DNA of 61,392 nucleotides from an uncultured Phycisphaerae bacterium (lineage in GTDB: Bacteria > Planctomycetota > Phycisphaerae > UBA1845 > PWPN01), in assembly GCA_938005315.1 (NCBI GenBank), contig CALLOB010000023.1:1-61392 (forward strand), written 5' to 3'. Below are positions 7,023 through 16,989 of the stretch, in pieces. The position numbers and the translations under genes were made by a program. The notes below the pieces were generated by a model that saw only the letters and a list, made by a program, of their open reading frames with translations, was not told the origin of the DNA and ran no database searches. Every line of letters begins with the position of its first letter. The first letter of the stretch is position 1.

Positions 7023-8150
7023 TCAGACCCGCTCGAAGGGCTCGAACAGCCGCTTGTACTCATCCTGGCAGAAGCGGTCGGTCATCCCGGCGATGTAGTC
7101 GCACACCACGCGATGCACGCCCTGCTCGTCGATGCGCCGGACGAACCGCGGGGGCAGCAGCCGCGGCTCGGCGACGTAGGCCTCGAACAGGCGGGCGATG
7201 AAGCGTCGGGCCTTGCTGTCCATGCGGATCAGCCGGGGGTGCCGGTAGACGCGCTCGAGCAGAAAGGCCTCCAGTTCGCGTACCCGGTTCTCCATGGCGG
7301 CCGAGAAGGCGATCAGCTCCCGACCGGCGGACCGGACGTCGTCCACCCTGCGTACCCGCGCGGCCGCGATCCGCCGGCGCGATTCGGCCACGATGTCGTC
7401 CAGGAGCATCGACTCCAGCCGGTCCAGGACCGGCCGGCGCACGGCTCCCAGCGGCAGGCTGCGGTGCGCCGCCCGCACGGGCGCGGCCGCCTCCTTCCAC
7501 AGTCCGACGGCGTTCAGGTCGGCCTCCTCGACCAGTCCGGCGCCGGCGGCGTCCTCCAGGTCGTGGCAGTCGTAGGCCACCCGGTCGGCCAGGTTGGCGA
7601 TCTGCCCTTCCAGGGGGGCCTGCGTGCCGTCGGCCAGGGGATGAGCCCCGGGCCGGTCGAAGATGGTGCAGTGCTTGGCCAGCGACTCGCGGACCTCGTA
7701 GCTGAGGTTCAGCCCCCGGAAAGCGGGGTAGGGATGCTCGAGGTACTCGACCACCCGCAGCGACTGGGCGTTGTGCTCGAAGCCGCCGTGGTCTCTGGTG
7801 AGCTCGGCCAGGGCCTGCTCGCCGGCATGGCCGAAAGGAGCGTGCCCGAGGTCGTGGGTCAGGGCGATCAGTTCGCCGGCCGCGGCGTTGACCTGCAGAG
7901 CCACGCAGAGCCGCCGGGCGATGCTGGCGACCTCCAGCGTGTGCGTCATGCGGCTGCGGTAGTGGTCGTGCTCGCCGGTGACGAAAACCTGCGTCTTGTA
8001 CTCCAGCCGGCGGAAGGCCGCCGCGTGCAGCACCCGCTGGCGGTCCAGGGCGAACGGGTCGTAGCGACGGGGAAACTCCTCACGATGCTCCCGGCCGCGG
8101 GAGCCGGCGGCGGTCACGGCGTACGGCTTGAGACCTTCGGCCTGAGGCAT
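7023..8150 (-). CDS. dgt: Deoxyguanosinetriphosphate triphosphohydrolase-like HD protein (dGTPase)
   Basis: A 375-residue cytoplasmic HD-domain hydrolase that would split dNTPs, classically dGTP, to nucleoside and triphosphate. It shows RRLEYKTQVF near 47-56, the HD ligand set YRSRMTHTLEVASIAR (H70) and ALTHDLGHAPFGHAGE (H99, D100), and the RVAYDCHDLEDA stretch that carries the last aspartate. Length fits the shorter bacterial dGTPases. The ATG at 8150 opens the N-terminus 29 bases after the upstream HIT gene, so the two likely form an operon. Substrate choice among dNTPs is uncertain. Confidence 0.92.
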   Translation of the reverse strand: MPQAEGLKPYAVTAAGSRGREHREEFPRRYDPFALDRQRVLHAAAFRRLEYKTQVFVTGEHDHYRSRMTHTLEVASIARRLCVALQVNAAAGELIALTHDLGHAPFGHAGEQALAELTRDHGGFEHNAQSLRVVEYLEHPYPAFRGLNLSYEVRESLAKHCTIFDRPGAHPLADGTQAPLEGQIANLADRVAYDCHDLEDAAGAGLVEEADLNAVGLWKEAAAPVRAAHRSLPLGAVRRPVLDRLESMLLDDIVAESRRRIAAARVRRVDDVRSAGRELIAFSAAMENRVRELEAFLLERVYRHPRLIRMDSKARRFIARLFEAYVAEPRLLPPRFVRRIDEQGVHRVVCDYIAGMTDRFCQDEYKRLFEPFERV

Positions 8151-8179
8151 GGGGCCGGCCCTGGTCCGCAGGACCCCTC

Positions 8180-8707
8180 CTACCCGCGGACGGTCGGCAG
8201 CCCGAGCCGCGCGACCGCCTCGCGCATCCGCCCGCGCAGCGCCTCGATGCTCTCGGGAATGACCCGGGTGTCCGAAAGCACGGGCATGAAGTTCACGTCG
8301 CCCTCCCAGCGCGGCACGAGGTGGGCATGGAGATGATCGGGCAGCCCCGCCCCGGCGCAGCGACCGAAGTTCATGCCGATGTTCATCCCCTGGCAGCCGC
8401 AGACTTCGCGGAGCAGCGCCTGGGCGTCGCGGATCTGGCCGATGAGCTCGGCCAGCGTCCCGGCGTCGAGCTGGTCGAGCTGGGCCCGGTGCGCGACCGG
8501 GGCGACCAGCAGGTGGCCCGAGGCGTAGGGAAAGCGGTTGAACATCGTCAGGCAGCGCGGACCGCGCCAGATCACCAGGTTGGGCCCGTCCTGCTCGGGC
8601 GACGCGGCATGCCGGCAGAGAAAGCACCCTCCGCCGGCGTGCTCGTCCAGCGAACGGATATACTCCATCCGCCAGGGGGCCCAGAGGTTGCGGTTGTACT
8701 CGGCCAT
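8180..8707 (-). CDS. HIT-family hydrolase/phosphorylase (Ap4A-type)
   Basis: A 175-residue histidine-triad protein. It starts NLWAPWRMEYI, has a CFLC zinc pair (C28, C31), the NRFPYASGHLLVAP strand (58-70), and the triad HLHAHLVPRW with H125, H127 and H129. This layout matches the HIT branch related to diadenosine tetraphosphate phosphorylase, common in Actinobacteria and Planctomycetes. It would cleave dinucleoside polyphosphates or related adenylylated compounds. The ATG at 8707 marks the start of homology. It is first in the pair with the dGTPase gene, both acting on nucleotide pools. Confidence 0.9.
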   Translation of the reverse strand: MAEYNRNLWAPWRMEYIRSLDEHAGGGCFLCRHAASPEQDGPNLVIWRGPRCLTMFNRFPYASGHLLVAPVAHRAQLDQLDAGTLAELIGQIRDAQALLREVCGCQGMNIGMNFGRCAGAGLPDHLHAHLVPRWEGDVNFMPVLSDTRVIPESIEALRGRMREAVARLGLPTVRG

Positions 8708-8749
8708 GCCGGGCGGAAGTCTAGCCGCCGGTGGGGTTTGTCGCAAGCG

Positions 8750-8778
8750 TTGGCATCGCCTTGGGCTTGTGCTAGACT
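8750..8778 (+). promoter_or_regulatory. Predicted sigma-70-type promoter of the lipoprotein gene
   Basis: TTGGCA (8750-8755), a 17-bp spacer and TAGACT (8773-8778). The transcription start would fall near 8785, four bases before the ATG at 8789, giving an almost leaderless message. It also lies in the divergent gap with the HIT gene. Confidence 0.5.
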
Positions 8779-8788
8779 CGCGGCCGCC

Positions 8789-9505
8789 ATGACTTCGATT
8801 CAACGCCCGGTCTCAAGCGTTCGCCCGCTGTCGGCCGCCCTCGTCGCGGCTGTCGCCGCCCTGGTTCTCTTCACCGCCTGCGCGTCCCACGAGGATCCCG
8901 TGCCGCCGCCGGCCACCGGTCCGGTGACCGCCTGCGGCCTGACCCTCGACGAGCATGCCACGCCCCAGCAGGTGGCCTTCGTGCTCCTGCGGGCCCTGGC
9001 CGACGACGTCCAGGCCGCCCAGACCCACCGCCGCGAGGATCAGCGCGCCGCCCAGGAACTGGCCTGGTCGCTGGCGGCGTACGATGTCATCGCCGAGCGG
9101 CTCATCGAGTCGCACAACCGCACCCGGCCGGGCGCCCCGATTTCCTCGCTCGGCGCCGACCGCGACCGCCGGATCTGGCAGGTGGTGCACTTCTGGGCCC
9201 CGATCGTCGCCCACTATGTGCCGGGTTTCGACGTTGATTTCCAGGCCGCCGCCGACAAGATGCTGGTGGCGATGTCGCAGGACCGGCGCTCGGCCCATGT
9301 TTTCTATCCGACGATGCGCGACCCCTCGCAGGTTGAGCCGGCCGCTCAGGAGCGTGCGGTCATCGACGTGGAACTGCACATGCAGAAGGCCGGCGATCAG
9401 GAGTACTGGAGGGTGGCCCGCGTGGCCTTCACCGGCCCCCGGCAGCTGCTGGCCCACACCCGCCCGGCCACCGCGCCGGCCGATCCGGCCTCCGGACCCG
9501 GATGA
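8789..9505 (+). CDS. Putative lipoprotein of unknown function
   Basis: A 238-residue secreted protein. Residues 1-32 form a signal peptide with an Ala/Val/Leu core ending VLFTACASHED, where FTAC is a passable lipobox and the cysteine would be lipidated. The mature part is helical and charged (ADDVQAAQTHRREDQRAAQELAWSLAAYDVI) followed by a strand-rich end (AVIDVELHMQKAGDQEYWRVARVAFTG), suggesting a small NTF2-like or scaffold domain. I do not recognise the family. The ATG is set by the signal peptide and the promoter just upstream. It is 91 bases before formate-THF ligase and may be co-transcribed. Confidence 0.7.
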   Translation: MTSIQRPVSSVRPLSAALVAAVAALVLFTACASHEDPVPPPATGPVTACGLTLDEHATPQQVAFVLLRALADDVQAAQTHRREDQRAAQELAWSLAAYDVIAERLIESHNRTRPGAPISSLGADRDRRIWQVVHFWAPIVAHYVPGFDVDFQAAADKMLVAMSQDRRSAHVFYPTMRDPSQVEPAAQERAVIDVELHMQKAGDQEYWRVARVAFTGPRQLLAHTRPATAPADPASGPG

Positions 9506-9596
9506 GAACCGCGACCGGCCGTCCGGAGGCGGTGCCGACCCGATGCCGCCGTCGTGGTGAAGAGGTCACGCCCGCGACGGCCGACCAAGAGCAGCC

Positions 9597-11291
9597 ATGG
9601 ACAGCGATCTGACCATCGCCCAGCGCACCACCCTGCGGCCCATCCTCGACATCGCCGCCGCGCTGGGGCTTCGCGAGGAGGAAGTCGAGCTCTACGGACG
9701 TTATAAGGCCAAGATCCGGCTGGAGGCCATCGCCCGGCTGGGTGAGGGGCACGTTGGCCGTTACATCGTGGTGACCGGGATCACCCCGACCCCGCTGGGC
9801 GAGGGCAAGACCGTCACCACCATCGGGCTGACGCAGGGGCTGGCCCGCCTGGGTCGCCGCGCGGCCTGCTCGATCCGCCAGCCCTCCATGGGGCCGGTAT
9901 TCGGCATCAAGGGCGGCGCGGCCGGCGGCGGCTACTCCCAGGTGCTGCCGATGGAGGACCTGAACCTCCACCTCACGGGCGACATGCACGCCGTGTCCAG
10001 CGCTCACGCCCTGCTCAGCGCCCTGATCGACACGCTGATGATCAAGGGCAATCCCGGCCGGCTCGACCCGATGAAGGTCACCTGGCGGCGCTGCGTGGAC
10101 ATGAACGACGCCGCCCTGCGCGACATCGTGATCGGGCTGGGCGGCCACGGCTTTCCGCGCGAGACCGGCTTCGACCTGACCGCGGCCAGCGAGGTCATGG
10201 CCGTGCTCGCCCTGGCCGGCTCGCTGAAGGACCTGCGGGAGCGCCTGGGAAGAATCGTGATCGGCTTCAACCACCAGGACCTGCCGGTGTTCGCCGAGGC
10301 GATCGGTGCCGCCGGGGCCATGGCCGTGCTGCTGCGCGATGCGCTGATGCCCAACCTGCTGCAGACCGTCGAGCACGTGCCGGCCTTCGTCCACGCCGGA
10401 CCGTTCGCCAACATCGCCCACGGCAACAGCTCGGTGCTGGCCGACGAGATCGCCCTGCGCTGCGCCGACTTCGTGGTCACCGAGGCCGGCTTCGGCGCGG
10501 ACATGGGGTTCGAGAAGTTCTGCAACATCAAGTGCCGCGTCTCGGGCAGGCAGCCCGACGCCGCCGTGCTGGTGGCGACGGTACGGGCGCTGAAAGCCCA
10601 CAGCGGGCGCTACCGCGTCGTCCCCGGCCGGCCCATTGACGCGAACATCTTTAAGCCGGACGTCGAGGCTCTGCAGGCCGGGATGAGCAACATGGCCCGG
10701 CATCTGCGGAACATCCGGCGGTTCAACCTCCCGGCGGTAGTGGCCGTCAACCGCTTCCCGACCGACAGCGACGAGGAGATCGAGATCGTCCGCCGGCAGG
10801 CCCTGGAGGCCGGGGCCGTCGCCGCCGTGGTGAGCGAGGCCCATACGCGCGGGGGCGAGGGCGCCGTCCCCCTGGCCGAGGCGGTGGTCGCCGCGGCCGA
10901 GGCCCCCAGGCCCGAGCCTTTCCGGTTCCTCTACGAGCCCGACTGGCCGATCAAGCGCAAGATCGAGGCCATCGCCACCGAGATCTATGGTGCCTGCGGC
11001 GTGGAGTACCAGCCTGCGGCCGAGACGGCCATCGCCTCGCTGACCCGCCTGGGCTTCGGCCGCCTGCCGATCTGCATGGCCAAGACTCAATACTCCTTCT
11101 CCCACGATCCCGGGTTGGGCCCCTGCCCCGAGGGGTTCCGGCTTCCGGTCCGGGACGTGCGCCTGGCCGGCGGAGCGGGATTCCTGATCCCGCTGTGCGG
11201 GACGATCCAGACCATGCCCGCTTTCGGACGTCACCCGGCGGCACTGGACATGGATCTGGACGACCAGGGACGAGTCATCGGCCTGTTCTGA
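9597..11291 (+). CDS. fhs: Formate--tetrahydrofolate ligase
   Basis: A full-length 564-residue enzyme that joins formate to THF with ATP, giving 10-formyl-THF; it is the first folate step of the Wood-Ljungdahl methyl branch and also supplies purine synthesis. Visible are the P-loop TPTPLGEGKTVTT (63-75), SMGPVFGIKGGAAGGGYSQV, the HLTGDMHAV stretch, GFNHQDLPVFAEAI, VVTEAGFGADMGFEKF and the C-terminal GTIQTMPAFGRHP. All family blocks are intact. The ribosome site (AAGAGCAG) is modest. No other Wood-Ljungdahl gene adjoins it, but a corrinoid methyl-transfer set lies 22 kb away. Confidence 0.97.
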   Translation: MDSDLTIAQRTTLRPILDIAAALGLREEEVELYGRYKAKIRLEAIARLGEGHVGRYIVVTGITPTPLGEGKTVTTIGLTQGLARLGRRAACSIRQPSMGPVFGIKGGAAGGGYSQVLPMEDLNLHLTGDMHAVSSAHALLSALIDTLMIKGNPGRLDPMKVTWRRCVDMNDAALRDIVIGLGGHGFPRETGFDLTAASEVMAVLALAGSLKDLRERLGRIVIGFNHQDLPVFAEAIGAAGAMAVLLRDALMPNLLQTVEHVPAFVHAGPFANIAHGNSSVLADEIALRCADFVVTEAGFGADMGFEKFCNIKCRVSGRQPDAAVLVATVRALKAHSGRYRVVPGRPIDANIFKPDVEALQAGMSNMARHLRNIRRFNLPAVVAVNRFPTDSDEEIEIVRRQALEAGAVAAVVSEAHTRGGEGAVPLAEAVVAAAEAPRPEPFRFLYEPDWPIKRKIEAIATEIYGACGVEYQPAAETAIASLTRLGFGRLPICMAKTQYSFSHDPGLGPCPEGFRLPVRDVRLAGGAGFLIPLCGTIQTMPAFGRHPAALDMDLDDQGRVIGLF

Positions 11292-11383
11292 TTGTGCGCC
11301 TGATGGGGTACATACCCACACACAAAGGCGTGTTGCCGGCCGATTCAGCTTACTAAAACGTTTCTTTTAGGGTATCAGCCACC

Positions 11384-11413
11384 TTGTGGCCCCTGACCGG
11401 GATTTCCTATACT
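11384..11413 (+). promoter_or_regulatory. Predicted promoter
   Basis: TTGTGG (11384-11389), an 18-bp spacer and TATACT (11408-11413). It would drive the structured leader and the small gene at 11680. Confidence 0.4.
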
Positions 11414-11487
11414 CCCCGCTTGTCCCGCTCCCCCCAACCCGGCAGCGTCGCCGGGTGTCGGGCGGGGGGCCTGCCAGCGAGGGGATG

Positions 11488-11537
11488 GACGGCAGCCATC
11501 GTTCCAGGAACGCCGGGCCGACGGGCACGATGCCGTC
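11488..11537 (+). ncRNA. Structured leader element (long hairpin), function unknown
   Basis: GACGGCA (11488-11494) pairs with TGCCGTC (11531-11537), and TCGT (11499-11502) continues the helix with ACGA (11527-11530) after a four-base bulge. The GC-rich inner region can fold further. The element sits between a promoter and a distant start codon, as a riboswitch or leader RNA might. I match no known riboswitch class. Confidence 0.3.
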
Positions 11538-11679
11538 CGACCATCAAGGCCGGCTGCCGCGTACCTGCCTTTGGCTTGAGCAGAGTCGAAACCTGCCCGG
11601 TACGACGCCCGAGGACTGCCCCCCGGCGACCGGCAAGCGATACGACCGCAGCCGCTATTCCCTCCGAACGGAAACCCGC

Positions 11680-11985
11680 GTGAATCCGACAACCTGGTAT
11701 GAACACCGCTTCGAGGTTTGTGGTCACTCCCGTTTTCCCATCGACATGCTGCGTGTCGAGTGCTGCTATCCCGACACCGCGGCTGACTCGGCGGCCATCG
11801 AGTCCTCTCTGCTGGATGTCGCACCGCCGGAGGACGGCAACCCCATCGAGCGCGCCGTGTGCCTGGTCTGCCTGACCAGCCGCTCCTATTGGCGTCCGGC
11901 GGAGGATCTCTGGCGCGCCCGCGGCTGGACGGTCCGCAGCGCCACCCGCTCGATTCTGGTCCGCCGCTCGGTTCATACCGCCTGA
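11680..11985 (+). CDS. Small hypothetical protein
   Basis: A 101-residue protein if the GTG at 11680 is used (the frame is open further upstream). It has a coherent sequence: PIDMLRVECCYPDTAADSAAIESSLLD, then VCLVCLTSRSYWRPAEDLWRARGWTVRSATRSILVRRS. The 'MLR..CCYP' and 'W..RGW.V' patterns suggest a small folded domain; I do not recognise a family, though I believe similar small proteins occur in other Phycisphaerae. Four cysteines are present but no obvious zinc spacing. The start is uncertain and no strong ribosome site precedes it. Confidence 0.45.
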   Translation: MNPTTWYEHRFEVCGHSRFPIDMLRVECCYPDTAADSAAIESSLLDVAPPEDGNPIERAVCLVCLTSRSYWRPAEDLWRARGWTVRSATRSILVRRSVHTA

Positions 11986-12035
11986 GCGTGCTGTTCACGG
12001 AGCACGGTGCACCGGGCCGGGACGGCCGCCGGTCT

Positions 12036-12152
12036 GGAGGGACGCGCAGCCGGGTCCTGGTTGGCAGCGTCTGGAGGGACGCGCCCCGTCGCGTCCCCGA
12101 TCGCACGCCGTTGCGCGTCCGTTTCGCCGGCCCCGACGGAGCGGGGCGCTAC
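12036..12152. repeat. Second REP-like cluster, three copies
   Basis: Downstream of carB lie a degenerate plus copy (12036-12057), a near-perfect plus copy (12073-12096; loop CCCCGT instead of CTCCGT) and one inverted copy (12129-12152; stem GCCCCG, loop ACGGAG, stem CGGGGC). The inverted copy has CTAC at its foot, which reads GTAG on the other strand, while the others carry GGAG. GTAG and GGAG are the two known REP foot tetranucleotides. Confidence 0.75.
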
Positions 12153-12162
12153 AAGGGGACGA

Positions 12163-15396
<3,234 letters not shown>

Positions 15397-15450
15397 GGAC
15401 TGCGGCTCCCTCGGATCAGTCGTTCTCCGGTCCGCACCGCCTGCGGGCGG

Positions 15451-16389
15451 TCAGACGTATTCCACCGTGCCCGGCGGCTTGGGCGTCAGGTCGTACAGGC
15501 AGCGGTTCACGCCCGGAATCGCCACGATCCGGGCACAGATGCGCTCCAGCGTCTCCCACGGGATCCGGCTGGCCGAAGCCGTCCGGGCATCGACGCTTTC
15601 GATGCAGCGCACGACCACGATCTGCCCGAACTCGCGGCGGTTGTCGCGGATCCCCGTGGCCCGGTCGTTCAGCAGCACCGCCAGGTACTGGAACGCCCCG
15701 CTTTCGGCCAGCTCCTCCTCGACGACCGCGGTGGCCGCGCGCACGACCGCCAGCCGCTCGGGCGTGACCTCGCCCACGATTCGCGCGGCCAGCGCCGGAC
15801 CGGGGAACGGAATCCGCCGGGTGATGGCCGGCGGCAGGCCCAGCACGTCGGCCACCGCCCGCACGCCGTCCTTGCGCAGCGTCTCGAGGGGCTCGAGCAC
15901 CGTATAGCCGTAAGCCGACTGCGGATCAATGCCCAGCTGCTCCAGGATGTTGTGCTGTCGCTTGATCCCCGCGACGGTCTCCTCGATGTCGGTCAGGATG
16001 GTGCCGTGCAGCAGGAACCTCGCCCCGGACTCGCGAACCAGTCGACCGAACACCCGGGCATAGAACGTGTCGGTGATCGCCTGACGCTTCTGCTCCGGAT
16101 CGGTCAGCCCGCGCAGGGCCGAAAGGAACTCCTCGCGGGCGTCGATCAGCTCGACACGAATACCCAGCTTCGCAAAGGTCTCGACCACCTGCTGCGGCTC
16201 CCCCTCGCGCATCAGGGCATTGTCGATGAAGACCGTCCTGAGCCGCTCGCCCAGCGCCCGATGCCCCAGGGCGGTTACCACCGAGCTGTCCACGCCGCCG
16301 CTGAGGGCGTTGATGGCCGTGGCGTTGCCCACCACCCGGCGAAGCTCGGCGATCCGTTCTTCCACGAACGCGGCGTAATCGATGGACAC
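15451..16389 (-). CDS. guaA: GMP synthase ATP-pyrophosphatase subunit (no glutaminase domain)
   Basis: A 312-residue protein covering only the ATPase and dimerisation parts of GMP synthase, which turns XMP into GMP. The PP-loop ALSGGVDSSVV is at 29-39, followed by VFIDNALMREGE and HGTILTDIEETVAGIKRQHNI; the C-terminal domain shows RRIPFPGPALAARIVGEVTPERL and ends YDLTPKPPGTVEYV. The usual N-terminal GATase domain is absent, as in archaeal GuaAb, so ammonia must come from a separate glutaminase subunit or free ammonia. A GTG start at 16389 is chosen because AGGAGG lies five bases before it. Confidence 0.9.
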   Translation of the reverse strand: MSIDYAAFVEERIAELRRVVGNATAINALSGGVDSSVVTALGHRALGERLRTVFIDNALMREGEPQQVVETFAKLGIRVELIDAREEFLSALRGLTDPEQKRQAITDTFYARVFGRLVRESGARFLLHGTILTDIEETVAGIKRQHNILEQLGIDPQSAYGYTVLEPLETLRKDGVRAVADVLGLPPAITRRIPFPGPALAARIVGEVTPERLAVVRAATAVVEEELAESGAFQYLAVLLNDRATGIRDNRREFGQIVVVRCIESVDARTASASRIPWETLERICARIVAIPGVNRCLYDLTPKPPGTVEYV

Positions 16390-16604
16390 GACGGCCTCCT
16401 TCCGACCCAGGCGCCGGAGATGCCCGGCGCCCGGCATCCGGGGTCATCCCCTCAAGGTGGCCGGCGGTGAGGCCGGCCGCAACGACTGATACCCCCGGCC
16501 CCCAGAACATGGCCGGCGCGGATTCGCGCCGGGCGCGATCGAAAGGCCTGACAGGTCGGGCACACCGGCCCGCGAAGAGCCGCTACGACGCCTTCAGCCG
16601 GGCC

Positions 16605-16632
16605 ACTATATGGATACGAGGGTGTGATGCAA
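16605..16632 (-). promoter_or_regulatory. Predicted promoter of the guaA-carB unit
   Basis: On the minus strand, TTGCAT (16632-16627), a 16-bp spacer and TATAGT (16610-16605). The start point would be near 16598, leaving a leader of about 200 bases before the GTG at 16389. Confidence 0.45.
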
Positions 16633-16828
16633 GCTCAAGGCCGCAGGAACACTTCCCCCGCCGGATCGGGCCTCGGGCGGCCGCGGGGGTGGTGTCAAGC
16701 GGTTCTCCCCGGCCTCCTGGAGCCGCCTGAACCCCACGACCTCCCTGAGCTTCCGCGATGGCGGATTCCGGATCCGGTCCGCGTTGTCGCCCCTGTCGGG
16801 CCGCGCATCGACCACCGGCGCAAGGTGC

Positions 16829-16856
16829 TTGCATCGGAAAGACGTTTGCCTAACAT
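16829..16856 (+). promoter_or_regulatory. Predicted promoter of the GxGYxYP gene
   Basis: TTGCAT (16829-16834), a 16-bp spacer and TAACAT (16851-16856), about 130 bases before the ATG at 16990. Confidence 0.4.
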
Positions 16857-16989
16857 TCCATCCCGGTGAAGGTACCCACGGCCAGGCGGTATTCAGCCTG
16901 CGCGGCCCGCCGTGGGAGTGCCGCGCGGAAACACACGTCCCGGCGTTCCGAGAGCCATCGGGCCAGGCCGGCGACCCGGGGGATCCGTC

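Larger units (their letters stand above)
11292..11679 (+). other. Long leader region with a promoter and a structured element
   Basis: No gene is supported for about 390 bases. The stretch holds a promoter candidate (11384-11413) and a long imperfect hairpin (11488-11537). A weak CTAAAA/TTTTAG hairpin near 11354-11371 could end fhs transcription. The distance from promoter to the next probable start codon is about 260 bases, unusually long here. Confidence 0.5.
16390..16989. other. Divergent intergenic region with two promoter candidates
   Basis: About 600 bases separate the GMP synthetase gene and the GxGYxYP gene. No gene is supported. One promoter candidate faces each way (16605-16632 minus, 16829-16856 plus), both with TTGCAT as -35. 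Confidence 0.5.

Noticed and set aside
9506-9596. THF riboswitch before formate-THF ligase
   Set aside because: The 91-base gap is too short and shows none of the conserved folate riboswitch core.
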